NCBI GenBank assembly: GCA_023238725.1
Contig: CM041531.1
Coordinates: forward strand, 9,284,143-9,348,142
From: Scortum barcoo
Taxonomy: Eukaryota > Chordata > Actinopteri > Centrarchiformes > Terapontidae
Direction of reading: 5' to 3'
DNA length: 64,000 bases
In this document: positions 48,131 through 62,159 of the stretch, piece after piece
Position numbering within the stretch: position 1 is the first letter of the stretch
Layout: the number at the start of each line of letters is the position of its first letter
Made by a program: the position numbers and the translations under genes
The notes under the pieces: generated by a model
Databases searched by the model: none
The model's input: only the letters and a program-made list of their open reading frames with translations
Told to the model about the DNA's origin: nothing

Positions 48131-51100
48131 CCTCATTAGAATAGCGTTGAAGGAAACATGGTGTGTTTGTCAGTGTGTGTGTGTGTGCGTGTGTGTGTGA
48201 AGGAGGGAAGGTTGAAGAGGTAGATAGAATAACTTGGTCTTTATAGATTTACATGCTAATCACAAGCTCCCTCTGGAAACTGGCTGGCTTTGGTTGGTGT
48301 GTGTTTGAATGAATGGTATATGTGTGTGTACTTTGGTCTATCAAAGTGCTCAGAGAATGTAAAAGAACTTCTCTGAGGAGTGTTACAATGCTGTTTCCAG
48401 AGTTAATGATCCAAGCATCTAATGCTGCTTTAAAAACTGTTTGCACACTGAGGCAGCTCTTCCTTCAGACATCCACCTATCATCGAGCTGCAACACTAAC
48501 ATTAGCCATCACTCTCGTGGCCTAATTTAGGCCCCAACAAACCATCAAACACAACTGTCAGATAAATATACGATAACTTAGTGGTGAACTAACAAATCCC
48601 TCTATCTGGTCGTGGAGAGAAGTGGCAGTTCAGAACAACAGAGGTCTTTAGCAGTGAGCAGGACTATAGCGTATGTGGAGCTGGTCATTGTAAACTGAGA
48701 TAAAAGTGGAAGAAGTGGGAAAAAGTTCAATTAATAATCGTCTTCATAACTACATACCCACATTCCTGGTGTCAAAGAACCAATCCATTACTGTCTACTG
48801 ATCATTTCACTGACATACTGACCATTTAAGTTCTCCAGAAAATGAGACAAGCTTGTTTACATTTCAGTATTGATTCCTGTCCAATTTCATCTTACACCTT
48901 GACATAAAAGAAAGTTCTAATCAAATCAAAGATCTGCCAAAAGGCACATTTTGTGAATCCAAAATGGAGGCCAAAATTGCTTTTTACTGTACAAGATCTA
49001 AACATCGATTTATGTGTAATTTTGACTCCAGCTATCCAGCAGTGCCACACTTTAGCCTCAGTATGTGTGAATGGGGTTTATGTCAATGAAGACCCAGGGG
49101 TGAAATGTGAAAACATTTGACGGCGAAGGTGCTGACAGAAAAGTTTGGGGAGGAGGAGGCACCAGTGATTTGGCACAAGTCTGAAAAGAGACCAGAGGAA
49201 CACCAATGATACATTCCCCTGCATGTGAAAATCCTTTTTGCACATGCAGTGATGTAAACTTTATGAACACACCTTTTCTCGTACACTAAAACTATCTTAA
49301 GTTTGAAACACATGAGGTAACACTTAAGGTATAACACACAAAGACTTACCAAAAAACTAAACACACACGTTTAGTTGTGTAAAATGCTCTGTGTATGTAC
49401 AAAACAATCAATATGTCACCTTTTCCTGCCAAGAAATGTTGCAGTAAAAACAGCAATAGCTTCAAAATGTGAACATCACACATTACCTCTTCTTAACAGT
49501 ACCACACTGCTTAAAAACACGAAATCCATGACAATAAAAGGAAAGCTCCAACAGTGCTGAAAAATAGCCCATAAACTGGAAATAAGGTCTCTTGATCCAC
49601 AACTTCCTAAACTAAAAAAATAATACTTTGACAGCATCTGATATATTCTATAAGTAGCCAGTAATATAAGGACAGTGTGTGTCCTGTGGCCTCCACTTCA
49701 ATATCTGCCTTATCTTATACATGGCTGTCTCAACAATAGGATGTCAGTCAGTAAGGGATATTGCGCTCTCTTTATTGGTTTGGCTTAAAAAAAAAAAACA
49801 AACAAAAAAAAAACACAACAAATCAACAAAAACGGGGGAAAAACAATTCCTTTGTTTTGGTAAAACGACATCTAAAACTATTTTGCACTCATGGTAAGTT
49901 CACACATCTAAGCAGTCTGATGTGATGAATGAAAGAACATGAATGGATATTAAATGAAGGAGCCACATGACAAACAATGTGGATAAAAAGGGTGAGTGGT
50001 TATTAATTTGACATGGTTAGATATAGTAGAGAGATATAGTAGAGATTAACATTAGCTAGTAACTAAGAGTCTTTGTTCATGGCAAATATCCACAGTTTAT
50101 GATAGCGGTGCTGGAAGTGGTCGTAACTTGATGCTTCTTAGCCTCCATCTGTATGTGTGTGTGTTTGTGTGTGTGAGCCAAACCTAGATTTGGGGACAGT
50201 TAGAGACAGGAGGGGTTCCTTTGTGGAAAACCGAGGGGCTCATCTGGTGTCTCCGGGGTTGAAAGGGGGCTATGAAATGTGTGTGTGTGTGTGTGCAAGC
50301 GCCATATATGAATAGAAAAGTAGAATAGGAGGGCTGCATTGACAAGGGTGCTAAAAGGCTGTGTGAAGGCTGCTGGCTGGGGAACGAGGGACGACGAGGG
50401 AGAGGAGGGGGAGGGAGAAATGAAATGTCCATCAAATCACAATCAAAGAATATAAGGATTAGGGATAATCACTTCTGTTTTTTCTTCTTGCAGACAAACA
50501 CACAAAAAAGCAAGCACACATGTTACACCATTTGTGTGTTTTCAATCTAACATGAGGCTAAATATAATGGGTCACAAACTATTATTTTGTCTTTCTTGCC
50601 CTAAAGATGAGTAAATAAGCCAATAAGTGCTGCACATAGACATGGCTGTATATTAAAGGAGACTGGGAGAGGAGAAAGAATCAAACGCAAGAAACCTCAG
50701 ACAGGACGGGTCATCAGCAGGTACCTGCAGCTAACGTCCTGGGAGCGGGCCAATGGAAAGTCTCGTCAACTGACCAGCGTCATTAGCTTATGATGACAGG
50801 ATAGGGTGTCCAAATGAAAGATGCATTGGTATGAGGAGAAAAAAAAAAACAAAAAAACAAAAACACACTCACTTTCCTCTCTGACGGCTCATTATGAGAT
50901 TCTTTACAAATGAAAAAGGAGAAAGATCTCTTACTGAGACTATTGAGCTTGATGCAGCCAGAAAGGGCTCAGTTAGATTTTTCTTCTCCGCAAGTGTGTT
51001 CAACAAAATGGCAAAAAGATTATGAGTCCTGGTGTAAACCATCTGGGCTCAGATAAACTCAAGTTTCTACTGTCACTGAGGTTTTCTGGCATCAAATTAC

Positions 51101-51839
51101 AAGCCAGTGATTTACTTGTTACAGACTATATATTACTATAAACTTATAGGGAGGGCAGTGTGATGAGCAATGTCTCAAATAATGCAAATAACCTGAAATC
51201 TGAAAGTAGATTACTTGTAGAAGTTTAAATGAGAAAGTAATGACTAAATGTGGGACAGTCAGTCAGAATTGTGTTTGTGTAGTTGAATGTGGTGAAAGGG
51301 ACTATTGGTTAGTTCTCTTTTTGTTTTAGTTCAAAGCTTAATGTTAGCCAGTGTGGTTTTTAATCATTAGTAGGGCCATGGAGCGATGGTTTTACAAGGG
51401 TGTCCCAGTTTTTCTCACATTGTGCACACAGAGTTTAAAAAGAAAAAAAAATGTGCCAACAAAGGCAGTGAAGAAAAAGACAGCAAGCTAGTAAACAAAC
51501 TACAATTTAAAATATTAAAAAGAGAAAAAAACATGGCTTTGAAAAAGTAGTATAAAAAATTAAAACATGTTTGTTGGGCCTCACAGACACACAAAAGTTA
51601 TTTTGATGAGAAAACTGAAGAACAACAAAACCTTTGTGTGTTTACAGGAGAAGTCCACAGAGCAACTTTAATATACAGCTGTACTTAAAACTAAATCTGA
51701 TTCCTATGGTGGTTAGAGAAATGATTAAATGATTAACCCTCAGACCATCCTACAGCCAGACATGAAGTGCAGTGTGTTTCCAGAGGTTTTACAGACTGTT
51801 GGAGAATGAACCATTTAATCATTATTACTACTCTTGTAC

Positions 51840-52026
51840 TACTATTTATTTTTATATTTTTATTTCTTTAATGTATTTTCTATTTTTTTGTTTGAGTGTT
51901 TCTATTCTTGTTAATATTTTTTAGCATTGTTTAGGGAGCATGAGATTCATTGACAATGACGGCTTGATGTAAATTGTTGTGCAATGACAATAAATTCTTG
52001 AAATCTTGAAAAAAAAAAAAAAAAAA
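51840..52026 (+). mobile_element. LINE 3' tail with poly(A)
   Basis: It ends 'ttgtgcaatgacaataaatt' and then an A run (about 52009-52026), typical of a poly(A)-ended retrotransposon 3' end (L2/Rex type). No coding part was found. Confidence 0.65.
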
Positions 52027-52516
52027 GAGGGACACAAGACGTGTTCATGCTTCGTCTGTTATTATCATTAACTTTGCTATTCTTTTTCTATTCCTTTTTT
52101 TCCCTTTGTATTGTCCTTGTTCTTTCTCCCTGTATTCATGTTAGGAAAGTAATATTAAATTGGAAAGGATACACGATACAATATTAATAGTATGAGCAAA
52201 GCATCCAAGTAGTCGAGGCTTACTGTTAAAAGCTTCAGGGACAGAGCAGACAGAACAGAAGCCCTTTAAAGAACGTCTAATAGGATAAAATCCAAGTGAA
52301 AATGACGTCAATAAAAGCTACACCAGTGATTAGAGAAACCACACGCTGAAACCTGATGAGAAACTGGAGCTACTAGGTGAGTCTGTATGGTCATAAAAGA
52401 GCATTATTTGCTCAGTGTCTACACTATTGTGTGATTTCCCCGCACTACCTTTCAGGAAAAATGAGTTGCAGAGATAAAAAACTGAGAGCAAATGGTGGCA
52501 CTTTCTGTACAGCAGA

Positions 52517-52690
52517 GGAGAGAGGAGAGAGGAGAGGAGAGGAGGAGGGAGCGGTGGCTTGGTGCATTAACATGCATACAGATAGAATAGGTAAAGAGTT
52601 TAAATGTACTCGGGAGGCTGGGGGGGAGGGGGGTTAGAGCGAGAGGTGGGGAGGGAAGAGGGAAGGAGGAGGAGAGAGAGAAAGACAATC
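52517..52690. repeat. polypurine (GA/GGA) tract
   Basis: Two strand-asymmetric purine stretches, 'gaggagagaggagagaggag' and the GGGAGGGG-rich run near 52620-52690. They could form triplex or G-rich structures. Ser/Pro/Leu-rich frames opposite are artefacts. Confidence 0.8.
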
Positions 52691-54765
52691 AGGAGGCTGG
52701 TGCCACAAAGGCAGGCATCCATGACCTTATATCTCAGTTCGACGTGGGCAGACGAGGAAATGAAAAGCCTACCAGAGGACAAAAATATAGGTAAAGGAAA
52801 AACGAGAGGGATGGAGAGAAAGTGGGAGGAGAAAATAAGAGAGAAGGAACTGTGAAAATTTGAAAAAGAGCACAGAGATCACGGTGAGTACGAAGGAAGT
52901 GGGGCAGAGTTAGAGAGAGCACTGACAGGGGCAGTGATGAAAATGCCACCAAGAGCAACGCTATGACCTGAAGCATTTAAAAAAGAGAGGGAAGGAAAAG
53001 AAAAGTGTGTGTGGTCGACAAAAGAGGCTACGTATAAAAGTATAGCTAAGTTATGGCAACACTGACACAGCAAGAAACTGAGCCTTGCCACGTTGATACT
53101 GGGTGGAGAAACCTATAACGAGAAAATCATCTCGTTAAGCGACAATTGTGTTTTCTTGCAGTCGAAGCTCGTCAGTATGCTAGGTGTTTCATGCGTTCAT
53201 CACTGAAGACGGAGCCATTCGGTTTACCAGCACCATAAAGAGACAACAGCAGCTACTCATTCATTCTTGTGACTCGGATCCCAGTCGAGCCCACCCTCAG
53301 CTGGCAACGTCATACTTTGTTTTTGATTGTTTTTATTTGTAAACCATAAAAAGACCACAAGCTTTAAAAAAAAAAATGTGACAAATGGTTAACTTTACAG
53401 AGAAAATACAGGAAGGAACGGGTCATTCTATTAAACCTCTTCGAGTGTCCTGTGAGGCTTTCTTGTTAACAGTGTTACTCACCAAAATGCAATGGGTGTA
53501 TTCTTGATGTATAATAAATATGTGGCATGCATTTCCTTCTTCATGAAACAATTACAAATAATAATTTTAGTTTAATTTGTTCCATAATGCACCACCTTGA
53601 GGATTTAAGTCCTACAGGGTGCTACTAAAGGGAACCAAGATCCCAACCAAACTGAAAGGTTTGACATGTTTTAACTCTCACTTTTCTTTGGCTCAGTTTG
53701 CGGGCTACTTTACAAGAAAATATAATATGTGTTGAACCACATGCTTAATGTCTAACCCATTCTGGTTCGTCTCATTTGTATTACAGAAACAGATATATAA
53801 CAGATATCTGCTGCAGTGTAAACAGCATTGATAGGAAACACTGGATCAATTGTGTTCAAATATTGGGGGGCAAATTGCATATTCACACATAGGGGTCTAA
53901 TACTGTCTGATAAAAATAGTCATTTTTTGTAACCCTTGTCCTTGTAACCCTTGAAGTTGGGTTCGAAGCAGAACACCACAAACACAACAAGTCAAACTTC
54001 TCTTAAAGAAGTAGTGCGTGGACTCTCCCTCAAGAGAAACACTTGTGTCTCGGGGCAGGAATTCCCATTGAGTGTCTAGACAACATTTCCCATTACTCCT
54101 CCTTCCTGGTGTGAGACTGAGAACATACAATCTGTTAGCAGCTCTGCATTTACACCCTCCAGCCCTTCGTCCCCACAACACGAACCTCCGCCCCTCCTCT
54201 CTCTGTGGACCTAGCTGTCGCTGTCCTTGGTCCTAACACTGAAACCGGAGCGTGTTGCAACTCTTAAAAGGCAGTCTGTGCTAGTGGCGTGGCCTTGTGT
54301 GCTAATGCTAGAACAGAGAAAATCATAAAGTCCACATTGAGCTTGGCTTGTAAACCACTCAGACACACAGACAGGAAGAGCTGGAACTCGGTGAAGTCCT
54401 CTCCCTTATCTATAAAACTTTAGCAGAGTCGCAGTTGTTGATCTACTGTTGCTGAAAGTATTATATTTGGGTTAACAGGTCTATCCAAGTGCAAATTTAA
54501 ATATTTCAGTGAGGACATTTTGCATAACTTGAACGAGTAAAAGACCAAAAGGGAAAATTGATATTTAATAAAATACAACAGACCTAATGATTTACATTTC
54601 GGAATAAAAGAAACAGCAATGGTCTCTGTGTCTCTAATTTGCAGACGAGACATGAGGTCACTCTGGTGACAGCAAACTTTTAGGATTTTGAGAATGAATT
54701 ATATGCTGTACAGTAAGATGTTAAAACGAACACAAGCACACTTTCTCACTGTTAGAAAAGACAGG

Positions 54766-54788
54766 CATGCACGCACGCACGCACGCAC
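54766..54788. repeat. (GCAC)n microsatellite
   Basis: About five GCAC units after GCAT, in the map2k5 last intron. Confidence 0.9.
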
Positions 54789-55236
54789 AAACGTAATATT
54801 GATTTCATTTTGTCCCTAATTTTCATTAGGCTTCGGAACTTACTTTTGAAACTCGAATTATTTGACTCTTGTACAACTAGGCCTTATTCATTCAGGTTGG
54901 CTCCAATGCAGTGAATTGAACGAATTATCGTTGAAGTAGGTTTCAAACCTACCTCAAGGTTTCTAGCTGACCTCCCCCTGACATCTTTCATTGGTAGCAA
55001 AAAGTTCATTACTGTTGTTTCCACACAGCAATAACTTCAAGGGTCCTTGACCCGCAACACCTCAATCATTTCCAAAAATACAATTGTATACTCCAAAAAC
55101 TACATAGATAATAAAATTATGTTTAATTGAATTTTTATTGGAATGCATGAATATGATCACCCTCTATAAACAGTTATTCAAAACTTATATTTTGTGGTCC
55201 TTGGAACTGTTTAATGGAAGGCTTGGTTTAACTTAC

Positions 55237-55282
55237 CATGAGGTTATTCGGAGCAGGCCTCTCCTTGGGTTGCCGCCGCATA
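55237..55282 (-). CDS. map2k5: map2k5 penultimate coding exon
   Basis: 46 bases, entered in phase 2 and left in phase 0, acceptor TATCAG and donor GTAAGT. It encodes MRRQPKERPAPNNLM against human MRKQPKERPAPEELM. The arginine of KERP is the conserved subdomain XI residue of protein kinases. Confidence 0.95.
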
Positions 55283-56416
55283 CTGATAAAAAAAGAAAAA
55301 GGAGAAAAATAAGTAGTCTATATCCAGCCACTATTCAAACTGTGTTTGTGAGTGTGCAAGAGATGTTTTTGTTTTAACTTTCATTTCAACGGCACCATTT
55401 TGATTTATAACTGAATAGTCAAGAGGAGGCTTGAAATGAAACCTTTCATACCGCAGAAACGGCAAGAGAGGACTTGATACATAATAAACGCTGTAGCCCA
55501 ACAACACAGCATGTGTATTTCAAATAGAAACATTTAATTAATATTTCTAATTTCAATTAATATTTCTTATAATCAGAATGTAAAAAAAGAAGGAGTTACC
55601 ACACTGGTTCAATGGGTTTGTGTGTCCTCCTCAGTGTGTATACGTACATGATCTGTCAAACGACCTACATCGGGGACTTTGAGGAATTAGAGCAGGGACC
55701 TATCTGCAGTTAGTCATGTAAGTGGTTTATGTATCACAATGGACGGGGCATGACCCTCTAAGAATAGCCTGGGAGAAGCAAGCTCTGTACCAGGGCAGGG
55801 CACCAGTACCTCAGCCTGTCCTGAGAGAGAGAGGCGCCTTGTTTGAGTAAATAAAGCAGGCATTGGCGATAAACAGCTGGTATGGTCAGATAGTGAGTGC
55901 ACACAAACACACATCTTGCTTACATGTGGTTTGGGTGTGTATGTAGATGTTTGTAGACTGTAAAGGTTAAGAGGTTAATAAATCAGAAGCAAACGCAGTG
56001 TAAACAGTCTTTTGTCCTGTTGCATTAGACAAATCAATCGTTGCTCATAAAAAAAGAGCAGCTTTTTGTTCAGTACCAGCAGCTCTGAAAATTATAGCTA
56101 AAACCATTTAACCACAGTGCATTAACACACACAGGCAAATGTACTTTAATCCCATTCTATGCCATTACACCTTTCATTCACCTACAATTATTAAGTCAAA
56201 TGCAGCTTGTGGTCTTTGTAATTGTTCAGTCTGTGATGTTCAGTGGGTTCACTGGGAAAAACATATGAAGTGAGTTTAAATTACAATCACAAACAAATGC
56301 ACAATACACACAATACAATCAACAGCCATTTACAACACACACAAAAATCCTTGTTAATTAAAATACCTTCTGTGTCTGCCTTTCTAGAAACAAAACAGAG
56401 AGAGCAACTGACTCAC
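55283..56416 (-). other. map2k5: map2k5 intron between the last-but-one and third-last exons
   Basis: 1134 bases, donor GTGAGT and acceptor TATCAG preceded by a T-rich run. There is nothing else of note. Confidence 0.85.
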
Positions 56417-56478
56417 CACTGGGTGATGAAGTGAACAAACTTCTCACTGAACTGGGCGACAGGGAGAACTGGAGGATC
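56417..56478 (-). CDS. map2k5: map2k5 third-last coding exon
   Basis: 62 bases, entered in phase 0 and left in phase 2, acceptor TCACAG and donor GTGAGT. It encodes DPPVLPVAQFSEKFVHFITQ and the first two bases of Cys, against human DSPVLPVGEFSEPFVHFITQC. The earlier exons (for example the human IQKNQGSLM exon and the catalytic loop) were sought up to 64000 and not seen, so this intron exceeds 7.5 kb and the gene continues beyond the window. Confidence 0.95.
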
Positions 56479-59400
56479 CTGTGAAGAGGAATAAAACAAT
56501 TTAGTTAACAGGTAAGAGTTTAATCAGGGACGTTGAGAACTCACTGCACTGTGTAAAGAATCCTGATCTGAACACTGCAAACTGCACCCAATTATAGTAA
56601 CATGGTTTGAAATTATTAAACCGAATCTAAACCTTATCCAATTAAACACTAGATTAATAAAAACTCAGATTAGTCACTTAAATCAAAATTGAAAGTTAGT
56701 GTAAATCACCATAAAATACAGGGACAACATGAGACCTCCAAATCTAAGTTCTCAACAAAATCTCATAAACAGAAGCATCGTCAAGAAAGGTTAAAATTGA
56801 AACCATGATTAAATTAAAACTAGATTTAGGGCTTGGTGCAACAGAGCTGGAAGATAAAATATGACCTAATCTACAGTCAATCCAGGTTCACTCGGTTTTT
56901 TCGACAAATGTTGACCGATAGATGGCGACCACCAACCTCTGAAGTTTAACGTGTTAGCTACCAAGTGCATCCAACTAACTCAGAACAACATAATAGGAAA
57001 GTTACAAAGTGGAAAAAAACAAGATAAATCTCTAAAATAATCACCACGGCGTCATGATGTTTTTGTTTTTTCTTTTACAAGTCTTTGACCTTTAGTGATT
57101 CATATGTCATTATACAATTACTGATACCACAAGTATGAGTATACAACATTGAAAAGCCTGGAGTTAAGTACTCTTCATGTACTTTAGCGCGTGACCTCAA
57201 GGCTACACGCTACACTCTTTATCCTCTATTCATGCCAGAATTGAGTGGTGATTGGCAGTCAAGTTAGTGTACAAGACCTGCTGGGTGTAATATTTGTCTT
57301 GTTGGGTCAACCAACCAGCACATCTGAATGAATTAAAACGTGAAAGTGCAAATATAAAAGAAAAAGCTGTATAGGGAAGCTCTCATGGTTTAGATTTCTA
57401 CTGCCAGGGTTGTATAGAACGTGAAAACAATGACAGTAATTTTCAACAGCTACACATCCCAATTTATCTGTGATTGTTAATAATATTAGTACTAATTCTA
57501 GATAGAGATTCATTCATTCTTATAATAAACTTGTATGTGGAAAAAAATGGAAAGGCCTCTTCCTTTGACTTAGTGTAGATGCACATCTAAGTGTAAGGTT
57601 ATCAGGCCAAGGAAGAAACACTTAAAAAGTGGGAAATGGTTGTTTTTTTTACTAATATATTACTTAGATTGTGCTGAACAACTGGAGAAGCGAGATAAAG
57701 CAAGACTAGAGGCTGCTGATACAGCCCATCAAAAATATTGTTTGTTAGAAACCTTTGATCAATTGTTCCTTTTCATAAATGTCACTAAACCCCTGTTTCA
57801 TACAACATTTCACATTACTTCAACACTTAAAGTCAAGTTTTTTGAAGACCTTATAAGGTCTGCACCGGGGATAACCGATGTCATGTCATGCTTTGTCCTT
57901 GTACTTAAATTCTGTCTTTAATTTATATTCTTTCTTAATCTTTCTTTCCCTCTTTCTTGCATTTCTCTTGTACTGTCCGTCGTAAAATGTTTAAATGTGG
58001 CAGGATGAATGAAACAAGTGACAAAACTGATGACCTGCAATGAAGTTAAATGAATAAATATAGAAATACATAAATAAATATTCACATTTTCTCACCTTTG
58101 GACAGAGCCAAGCTAACCCTTTTCCCCCTGTTTACAGTCTTTGTGATAAACTAAAACTGTCTCATCTAACTCTCAGCAAGAATGTGAAATCCCAAAATGC
58201 TGTATTTTTCCTTTAACTTCTAAGCGAATGTAGAAAAAAACTACTTATGTATCACTGAGATTTAAAGTGATGTGCCATCCTGTGCACTCATAACACATTA
58301 TACCTTAAGGTCTTTTGATGAGTAACAAAATCAAATCAATAATATTGTGTTCTAACGCAGTAAAGCCTTAGTATATATTCGCTTTACCCTGAGGTTAACT
58401 GAGTTATAATAAATCCTTGAGGTTACTCATCCACTTGTGACACACAAACTTTTAGATATAAATAGAGGCTCTCTCTATGTCAACTGTATTCTCGTAACAC
58501 ATTTGTAAAAATGCTCAGATCATATGTATTAAGAGAAAGAAAATAGGTTTGAGGTTTCCTTTACAAATGTTATCTTCTTCTTTGTGATTGAAACTGTATG
58601 TGTGTGTGGTCTGTGTGTAAGGTCGTTCTTTAGCTACTGAAAAATATGCTAAAATATATCCTAACTTAAAATGTGTGTGAATAAATACTGTATTACATAG
58701 AAATATTACTGTTACTTTGATTTGAAAGATGCATGACACTCATGACAAATGATTAATACAAAATATTTTTTTCAATTATACTCATTTAAATATTCTTGAC
58801 AAGGAGGTTTAACTTTTCTTTCTGCTTTTTTGTTTTCTCTGTGGCACCTGCAGTGCAAACAGATGCAGAGCCACACTCAATATGTTTTCAGAGTTAACGT
58901 AAGAGGACGGTGGGTAAAAGGCATGATGACAGTAACAAGGCTTGGTAGTAAAAAGGTGGATGTTTGGGTCCAATTTACTATGTATAATGCAGTGGAGAGT
59001 GTGTCTAAAGGTGGGAAGGAGCCATAACCTTAATATATGCAAGCTCAGCACAGGCCAGGGTGGGTTATTTTATTAATAGTATTTCATGTGATGAATGAGA
59101 AACAATTTCTTCTCATTTTCATCTAAAAAATGTGCCATCAGCTAATGTTTCTGGCTACTTTGCTATTAATAATTAATTTATTTTACAGCAGACCAGACCC
59201 CCTTCCAGCACTTTGAAAAATCAGCATTTTAATAATACAACATTAATCATACATCATGAGTCTTAAAGACAGAACCAACAACTCAAACTAGACTAAAATA
59301 TCCACAATTATCTTTAAATAACAAGACTGACTCAGGGTGAAGACCAATGAGACAAAAACTGACATGAACATTTTATCTGAGGACCAAAACTAAATCTGAA

Positions 59401-60239
59401 AATTGCTGCCAAAATGGACAATATTAAGGTGTGTTTGTGTGTGTGGCCTGCCACATGTTGTCAATGGATGCTCTATGAACCGTGTCATGTAGAACAGCTG
59501 GGCCTGACTGACCCTCAGCTCATTACTCCATCCATTTCACTCCTCTCACTTTGACTCTTTTTCCACCTTACATTGTCAACATAAAAAAAATCTAAATAAT
59601 CTTCACCCTCGATGTCCTTTCAGAAAAAAAAAAAGTTTATTGCATAGCAATAGAGGTGCCAAATTAATATCTGTAATGTCTTGTTTTATCTCATTGCTGG
59701 TGAACTTCAGAAGAGAGCAAAGTCTGAAATTGTAGCCGGATAGGATTTTCTGACAGCAGTGTTGAGATCTGTTCCCAATTTATTTTCTCACAAAAAGTCA
59801 GACAAAATATAGAAATAATAAAGAACAAAACAATAGAGAGGTTTCAATTTTAAGACAGACATGGTTTAAGTTGCACAGTCAAAGGGATAAAATATTAATG
59901 CTAAGAAAGTACTATGGTAGACGTATGAAAACGACGGTACAATCTACATTAATATTATTTTGTTGTGCTAATACTAAGCATTTAAATATGTAATATACCT
60001 AAGTGTAAACATACTCATTCCATCTTTATATATATCTATAGGTGACTCTGATTGCTGAACTCTAATGTATTGTATTCCAACACACAAGCATGTGCACCAG
60101 GATGTTTATGGCAGACATGAGAGGAACAGTCAGAATATATCATAAAGAAGTTGACCAGGTAATCCTACAATAGTTACAATATGCACAACACTGATGTCCA
60201 ATAATATGAACAAAGATATAAAAACACACAAGCTACTCC

Positions 60240-60480
60240 ACTTTTCACAAAAATCATAAAGCCTCGGTCCAAAAGTGGGCGTTTATTCAAATGCAGGAAT
60301 TAAACCTCTTTACATCTGAAGCCCTGCTGTGCCATTAAAAACACCTCTGGGCAGTGTTCGCCATTCCTTAATGCTCTGATCGGCAGGCTCCCGCAAAGCA
60401 TGATGCATGAACCCATTTAAATTAACAAAGGAATGGGTTCCCTTCTAATCTCACTGCACTTCACAGTGCTGCCGCCGCTT
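60240..60480. promoter_or_regulatory. candidate conserved element in map2k5 intron
   Basis: 'cattccttaatgctctgatc', 'agcatgatgcatgaaccc' and ATTTAAATTAACAAAGG (a SOX-like ACAAAGG next to an AT core) form a complex block amid CA-rich DNA. Confidence 0.35.
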
Positions 60481-60959
60481 GGATGAGCAATATATCATAG
60501 CACGTGCACATACACACACACACAGGCATGCACAAACAAATGCCCTTGAGCACTGCACACCACAAGCCTGAGTGTATACTCCGTTTAGAAGGAGAGGACC
60601 AAATAATTTGCAACCACTGTAGTACGGTGTACACACACACATACACACTATCAATTAGACCCACAGTTTGTGCAAAGTGTTGACTACACAACTAATTTAT
60701 GTGTTGTGTAGGCTAAATCTGATATAAAATCTCTCTCTGCACTTTCCCCACATATTTGCATGCATATGCACCTTTTTGCAGACCCAAACACAAACACACA
60801 CATTTATGCATGTATTCATGTCTCCAGCTGAGAGGAACACCGCTGCAGCTTTGATGTGGCAGCAGGCGATGGGACAAAAGACATGCAGGCTGATGAAAGT
60901 GAATTATTCCTCTGGTTGTCAATGCACTCCACTATGAGACAGAACACACACTACGAGGG

Positions 60960-61080
60960 TACAAGGGTACGAGTAAATATACATGTCATTGCCATGGAGC
61001 AATTATTAGGCAAAATTAGATCAGTAATTACAGGCTTGAAAATAAGGTGGGAGTTCTTTATTAGTGGGGCCACTTGCTAT
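60960..61080. promoter_or_regulatory. candidate conserved element in map2k5 intron
   Basis: GAGCAATTATTAGGC, AGATCAGTAATTACAGGC and TTTATTAGTGGGG give three homeodomain-type cores within about 75 bases. CNE-like texture only. Confidence 0.35.
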
Positions 61081-62159
61081 TCAACAAACAGAGGAGAGAG
61101 GTACATTAATGAGGGTGGACAGCAGACAAATGGTGGGAACGACTACAGAGAACTTCTCATTCAAGACTTAAGCTGGAGTAGGTGAGGGAGTGACTGTGTA
61201 TCTGGTTCTGTAATACGGCCTTGTATATATATCCTATTTAATGGTGAGCACACAGCTGGATTTAGAGGTATATGGTGTCTTTTGGTTTTCTTCAAATCTT
61301 CATTCAAACAAACTTCTAATTTGTCATTCAGGGCTTCAGATTTTCTGCTCCTCGAACCAGACTTTCTTTATTGGCTGTGTCTTTTGTAACTTGGGTGAAC
61401 TGACTCTTTAAGTGTCTGCCCATCAGGTAAGCTGTGACTTAATACCATTTTCTTCTCTGTTACACTTTGTCTATGTTGATGTCACGATTTTCAAGGCTGC
61501 TCTCCTTGCAACATAAAAAATATTTCAAAATCTTTGCCAGACTCCTTTTCCTCTGTTTAGCCGTCTTTGTATTTGACATTTACTCGTTTAAAAATTACAA
61601 TCCTTTGTGAGTCTGTTAATCTGTCTACCTTAACTTAATGACCATCTTTGTATTTATTTGGTCTTTATTCTGAGCCTCTTGAGACTCAAATCTTTATTTG
61701 GGTCCTTCTCAGCATGCCCCATGGTGCGCAAAAAAAAAAAAGAGGCGCAGACTGTCACACTCCACCCCCCACCACACACATACCTCTAGCTACAATAATA
61801 TTAATGATCCACTCACAGGAGCCTATTACTCATTCAGCCATTACAGCAACTTTCAAATCCCCAGTGGATAAGTCACACACAATATCAAAGCATCACAACC
61901 AAAGAAAATAAAAAGTATTTGGATCACATCTACAGTATGTACCAATGGGCAATACTTACTGAATGTCAGTGAGTCCGGTATAATTTATCACACCTGCCAT
62001 GATGTTGAAGTCAGGTGTGTATAGCTCAATTAAAAATACCTTGGCATTAAATTAACTACTTCATGAGATCAGTGCTAGTCGATTCATACAAGGTTTTGTA
62101 AAGGAAAAATAAAAAGGCAACAAATACACAGGTCTCTATGATGGCTCCAAATAGTACTA

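Larger units (their letters stand above)
44300..55236 (-). other. map2k5: map2k5 last intron
   Basis: About 10.9 kb between GTAAGT (55236) and TTTTAG (44300-44305). No embedded gene was seen. It contains candidate elements at 45440-45700 and 47860-48130, a LINE-like tail at 51840-52026, a purine-rich stretch at 52517-52690 and small microsatellites (48172-48200 TG, 50278-50294 GT). Confidence 0.85.

Noticed and set aside
57640..57921. Frame with a polar EQLEKRDKARLEAAD stretch
   Set aside because: Short heptad-like stretch only, then unrelated sequence. No splice signals link it to another exon and I cannot assign a family.
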